Positions 61,329 through 64,000 of a stretch of DNA of 64,000 nt are shown piece by piece (positions within the stretch are counted from its first letter, which is position 1; each line of letters opens with the position of its first letter). Under the pieces are notes generated by a model. That model searched no databases. It saw nothing but the letters and a program-made list of their open reading frames with translations, and was not told where the DNA came from. This DNA comes from Gracilaria gracilis (lineage: Eukaryota > Rhodophyta > Florideophyceae > Gracilariales > Gracilariaceae): positions 62,001-126,000 of the forward strand of contig JARGSG010000096.1 in assembly GCA_030374805.1 (NCBI GenBank), read 5' to 3'. A program made the translations under genes and the position numbers.

Positions 61329-64000
61329 TCACATCCACGCCGCCCACCAGATGTACATGCGCGACAGCCGCTCCACGTCCGTCGCCTCGCACACCAGCCG
61401 CTCCACCTGCCCGCCGATCGACAGCGCCAGCCCCGTCGCGCCCTGCGTCCCGCGCAGCTTCGCTAGCGCTGCCGCCCGCATCTCCCGCCCCTCGCGGCTG
61501 CCGCCCTCCGTCGCGCTCCCGCGCCAGTCCGCTAGCGGGTCGTGCAGGAAGCTCTCCAACACCCCCACCACCGCCTCCCAGTTGCGCCGCATCGCCCCCA
61601 GCACCGTCTCCGCCACCGCCCGGTACAGCCCCTCGTACCCGCCCACCCCCATCACCGTCACCATGTTGCGCGTCAATCGGAACGGCACAATCTCCGGCAC
61701 CTTGAGCGTCTGTCCCTTGTCGAACAGCATCGCAAAGTCCACGTGAACGCACCGTCCGCTCGTGCTGTCCACCAGCACGTTCTCGCCGTGCCGATCCCCC
61801 AGCCCGACAATGTACCCCGCCATGCTCCACACCGCGCACGACTCCGTCCAGGTGTTGCGCGCGCGCAGCCACGTGCGCGCCTCCGCCCCGCCGCCAAACT
61901 TTCGCACAAAGTACCTGTCCATCACCGGCGGGAACTTCTCAAACGCCCACTCCTCTAGGAATTGCCGTTTGGTCGCCGCGTTCTGATACTGCCGGAAGAT
62001 GTGCGCCGCGTCGGGCAGCTGCCCAAGCCAGTTGTGCTCGCACCGCACCACGTTGCGCAGAGCCTCCAGGTCGTCCACCCACTCGATCATCCCCGTCTCC
62101 TCGCTCAGTGGCACCACTGCGTACGTCTTCAGCTCCAGTTTCTTGCCCCGCGATCCTTCGTCCCTCGCCAGCAGTCGGTTCACCACCGTCAGAAACTCCA
62201 CCATGCGACTGTCCTTGCGCATATCGCCCTGGTTCTCTCGCTTCGCCAGGTAGCGGTACTCCAATCCATCGCTGCCAATCAGACTGATGCGCCGTGGTCG
62301 CATTAAAGAGCTCATCACCAACACCTCGTCCTTGATGTCCGCGATGCTAACGCGCTCCGCGCCAAACGGCCGGTGTGGTCCGCCGCTATCGTCGGGTAGC
62401 TGTACACTCAATGAGCGCAGCGTGGGAATGATCAGCTTTGGATTGTCCCGAGCTTTCAGCGTCTTTCTCAGCGTGGAAAACTCCTTGCCGCATTTTTCCT
62501 TCTTGCCGCGCAATTCCTTTGGTAGTTGCGTGATGCAGATGTTCACAAACAGACGAACCACGTTGAGGGCAGCCGAAGCGCGCACCTTGAACGCTTTGGC
62601 GTGTTCGCGGCACTCCTTGGTTCTGGGTCTCTTCAACAGCACCACAGCCGCGTTGAGAATTTCGGTTGTCGCTTTCTTGCGCTCTTGGTTTCTCAGCTGC
62701 GATGACGGTAGAATCATCCAAAAGCATTGGTCGGGGTAGTTCACCACCACGGATGCCAGCAGGTCTCTCAAAGCATCCCTCACCTCCATGCGCGGATGCA
62801 GGATGCGGCTCATCAGCTGCGGAATCGCTGTCACCCACATGTACGACGGAATGGAGCGCATGGCCAGTTTCATTTCCGTCTTTACGTTCGGTTCGTACGG
62901 CAAGCACAGGCTTGCTGTCTGTACATCATGTAGCGCGGTATGAAAGTCAAACCACACGGTGAGCATTCGCGGTAAAGCCTCAAACACGCGCTTATGCCCA
63001 TTGGACAGAGCTTTTGCAAAACTGCGGATCACGCTGGGTACGTATTGCTGGTAGTTCTCCTCGCTTGAGCTGTCGTCTTCTGATGACTGATGAGTCTTAC
63101 CGCCTAGATCAGATGTTTCGGCGGCAGTGGAGTCCGCGTTTGCCCCCGCCTGTAAAAGGGAATCAAAATGCTTTCCAAGCGCGTAGAACGGCTCTTCGCG
63201 GTTGGCTCCATACTTTGTCGCCTCCTCGTAGTACCTTACAATTCTTTCTGACGTCTCGTAGCGCGTTTCTTCGCTCCACGTACCAGCCAACACCAAAGCA
63301 GTGCATAACTGCCCCTGCATCACACTCTTCTCTTCCCCATCCAGTCGCTGGCTTATGCATCGATCTAGCTTTCCGCGAAGTCGGTCGATTTCCCTCTTCG
63401 CCGTTTGTAACGCTTCCGACACATCCCCGTGAGCACGTCGAATGTGAGCCGATTCTATATTCGCAGCGTAGATGACGTCACTGTTCACATTTTTTGTCAG
63501 CAGTGCTCGTTGTGCCGAAGCTGAGGCAGCCTTCAGGTTACCTCCTTCTTTGGCAAGTTTGGCTAGCTCAACGTGCGCTTTTGCTGCTTCATCCGGCAAA
63601 CTGAGCAAACCGAAAAGAACCCTCCTTGATGAAAGCAAAGGCTCCCGAACTTTCAGCGACCTCGATGTGCATTGAATCCGCTTAGGGTCACTGATGAGAC
63701 GACTCACAGATACACGCTGTCCATTCGAGCCCTGGCCTTCTACAATACTCTTTTCACGCGCAGATAAAAGATGGTACCGAGCTGCGTCTTCAGCTTCGGA
63801 CAAAGAATGTACCAGCGTGATAATAGGGTACGCGCGATGATAACTTTCCCTTGCAGCCCGCAAAAGCGGCTGAATGAGATGACCACGAGCAAGCGATGAT
63901 TCTTTCTCCAGTGCTTCCAGTTCTCCATTTCGAAAGCACAGCAGCATATTCGCAAAGTTCGTGGAGTATCCCAGTAGCCACGGCGCTTCTGCCTGTTCTT
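61329..64000 (-). CDS. ATR: ATR-type PI3K-related checkpoint kinase, C-terminal part (5' end beyond the window)
   Basis: At least 890 residues, open through the right edge; the frame continues upstream of the first internal Met (EAPWLLGYSTNFANM). The FAT region comes first: LLRAARESYHRAYPIITLVH, with helical repeats to about 490. The kinase domain follows: YAVVPLSEETGMIEWVDD, catalytic loop YIVGLGDRHGENVLV, activation segment VHVDFAMLFDKGQTLKVPEI, then PFRLTRNMVTVMGVGGYEGL. The FATC ends at the stop: QVERLVCEATDVERLSRMYI, then WWAAWM, as in ATR, whose last residue is also Met after a Trp. EIVPFRLTxNMV and the FATC favour ATR over ATM or TOR. It senses RPA-coated single-stranded DNA in the nucleus. 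Typical length exceeds 2000 residues, so about half is outside the window. Confidence 0.92.
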   Translation of the reverse strand, partial: EQAEAPWLLGYSTNFANMLLCFRNGELEALEKESSLARGHLIQPLLRAARESYHRAYPIITLVHSLSEAEDAARYHLLSAREKSIVEGQGSNGQRVSVSRLISDPKRIQCTSRSLKVREPLLSSRRVLFGLLSLPDEAAKAHVELAKLAKEGGNLKAASASAQRALLTKNVNSDVIYAANIESAHIRRAHGDVSEALQTAKREIDRLRGKLDRCISQRLDGEEKSVMQGQLCTALVLAGTWSEETRYETSERIVRYYEEATKYGANREEPFYALGKHFDSLLQAGANADSTAAETSDLGGKTHQSSEDDSSSEENYQQYVPSVIRSFAKALSNGHKRVFEALPRMLTVWFDFHTALHDVQTASLCLPYEPNVKTEMKLAMRSIPSYMWVTAIPQLMSRILHPRMEVRDALRDLLASVVVNYPDQCFWMILPSSQLRNQERKKATTEILNAAVVLLKRPRTKECREHAKAFKVRASAALNVVRLFVNICITQLPKELRGKKEKCGKEFSTLRKTLKARDNPKLIIPTLRSLSVQLPDDSGGPHRPFGAERVSIADIKDEVLVMSSLMRPRRISLIGSDGLEYRYLAKRENQGDMRKDSRMVEFLTVVNRLLARDEGSRGKKLELKTYAVVPLSEETGMIEWVDDLEALRNVVRCEHNWLGQLPDAAHIFRQYQNAATKRQFLEEWAFEKFPPVMDRYFVRKFGGGAEARTWLRARNTWTESCAVWSMAGYIVGLGDRHGENVLVDSTSGRCVHVDFAMLFDKGQTLKVPEIVPFRLTRNMVTVMGVGGYEGLYRAVAETVLGAMRRNWEAVVGVLESFLHDPLADWRGSATEGGSREGREMRAAALAKLRGTQGATGLALSIGGQVERLVCEATDVERLSRMYIWWAAWM

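Overview
The window is nuclear DNA of a compact, intron-poor photosynthetic eukaryote. The best guess is a red alga (Rhodophyta), possibly a unicellular Porphyridium-like species. This placement is inference from gene content and layout, since no rRNA or plastid marker is present. The pointers are: about 30 genes in 64 kb; almost all long genes open in one exon; GC-rich coding third positions; plant-type versions of small mitochondrial subunits (NDUFS5 beginning MASG, COX5C); a bacterial-type organellar peptidyl-tRNA hydrolase; and a plastid-targeted relative of the ISE2 RNA helicase. I see no CRISPR array, tRNA, rRNA, transposon or virus-derived element.

Layout. 0-5 kb: RBBP5/Swd1 (COMPASS) faces a two-exon V-ATPase subunit e gene, followed by a 2.2-kb stretch with no gene I can support. 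5-10 kb: an orphan 1131-residue helical protein sits between two gene-poor stretches. 10-17 kb: two-exon NDUFS5, a mitochondrial polyprenyl diphosphate synthase, peptidyl-tRNA hydrolase, galactose-1-phosphate uridylyltransferase and the DHX16/Prp2 splicing helicase, in convergent and divergent pairs. 17-26 kb: a bZIP factor with a possible ubiquitin-like N-terminus, a 62-base G tract, ALG13, a D-lactate dehydrogenase, a GT29 sialyltransferase-like protein and NUP98. 26-36 kb: an interrupted small gene, a kinase with two EF-hands, two-exon COX5C, a CBM48-TPR protein and GPN1. 36-45 kb: a CDC6/ORC1 gene whose promoter holds three E2F-like sites, a plastid-type ankyrin protein, RPS29 (56 residues), a PH-domain kinase and an inositol polyphosphate kinase. 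45-54 kb: a gene-poor stretch, a membrane protein, an alpha-carbonic anhydrase with a TATA box and an F-box-like/leucine-rich protein. 54-64 kb: a 1377-residue Ski2-family protein whose ATPase motifs are all degenerate, a purple acid phosphatase, a GATA zinc-finger protein and the C-terminal part of ATR, which runs off the right edge.

The genes are mostly unrelated housekeeping functions in head-to-head and tail-to-tail pairs; there is no operon-like cluster. Divergent intergenic stretches repeatedly carry an ATTGGC (CCAAT-type) box. The clear introns (67, 82 and 94 bases) all fall in tiny genes for bioenergetic complexes. The most striking item is the apparently ATPase-dead Ski2/ISE2-like protein. 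Next are the ubiquitin-like/bZIP architecture, the kinase with a duplicated N-terminal module and EF-hands, and the E2F-like sites at CDC6.
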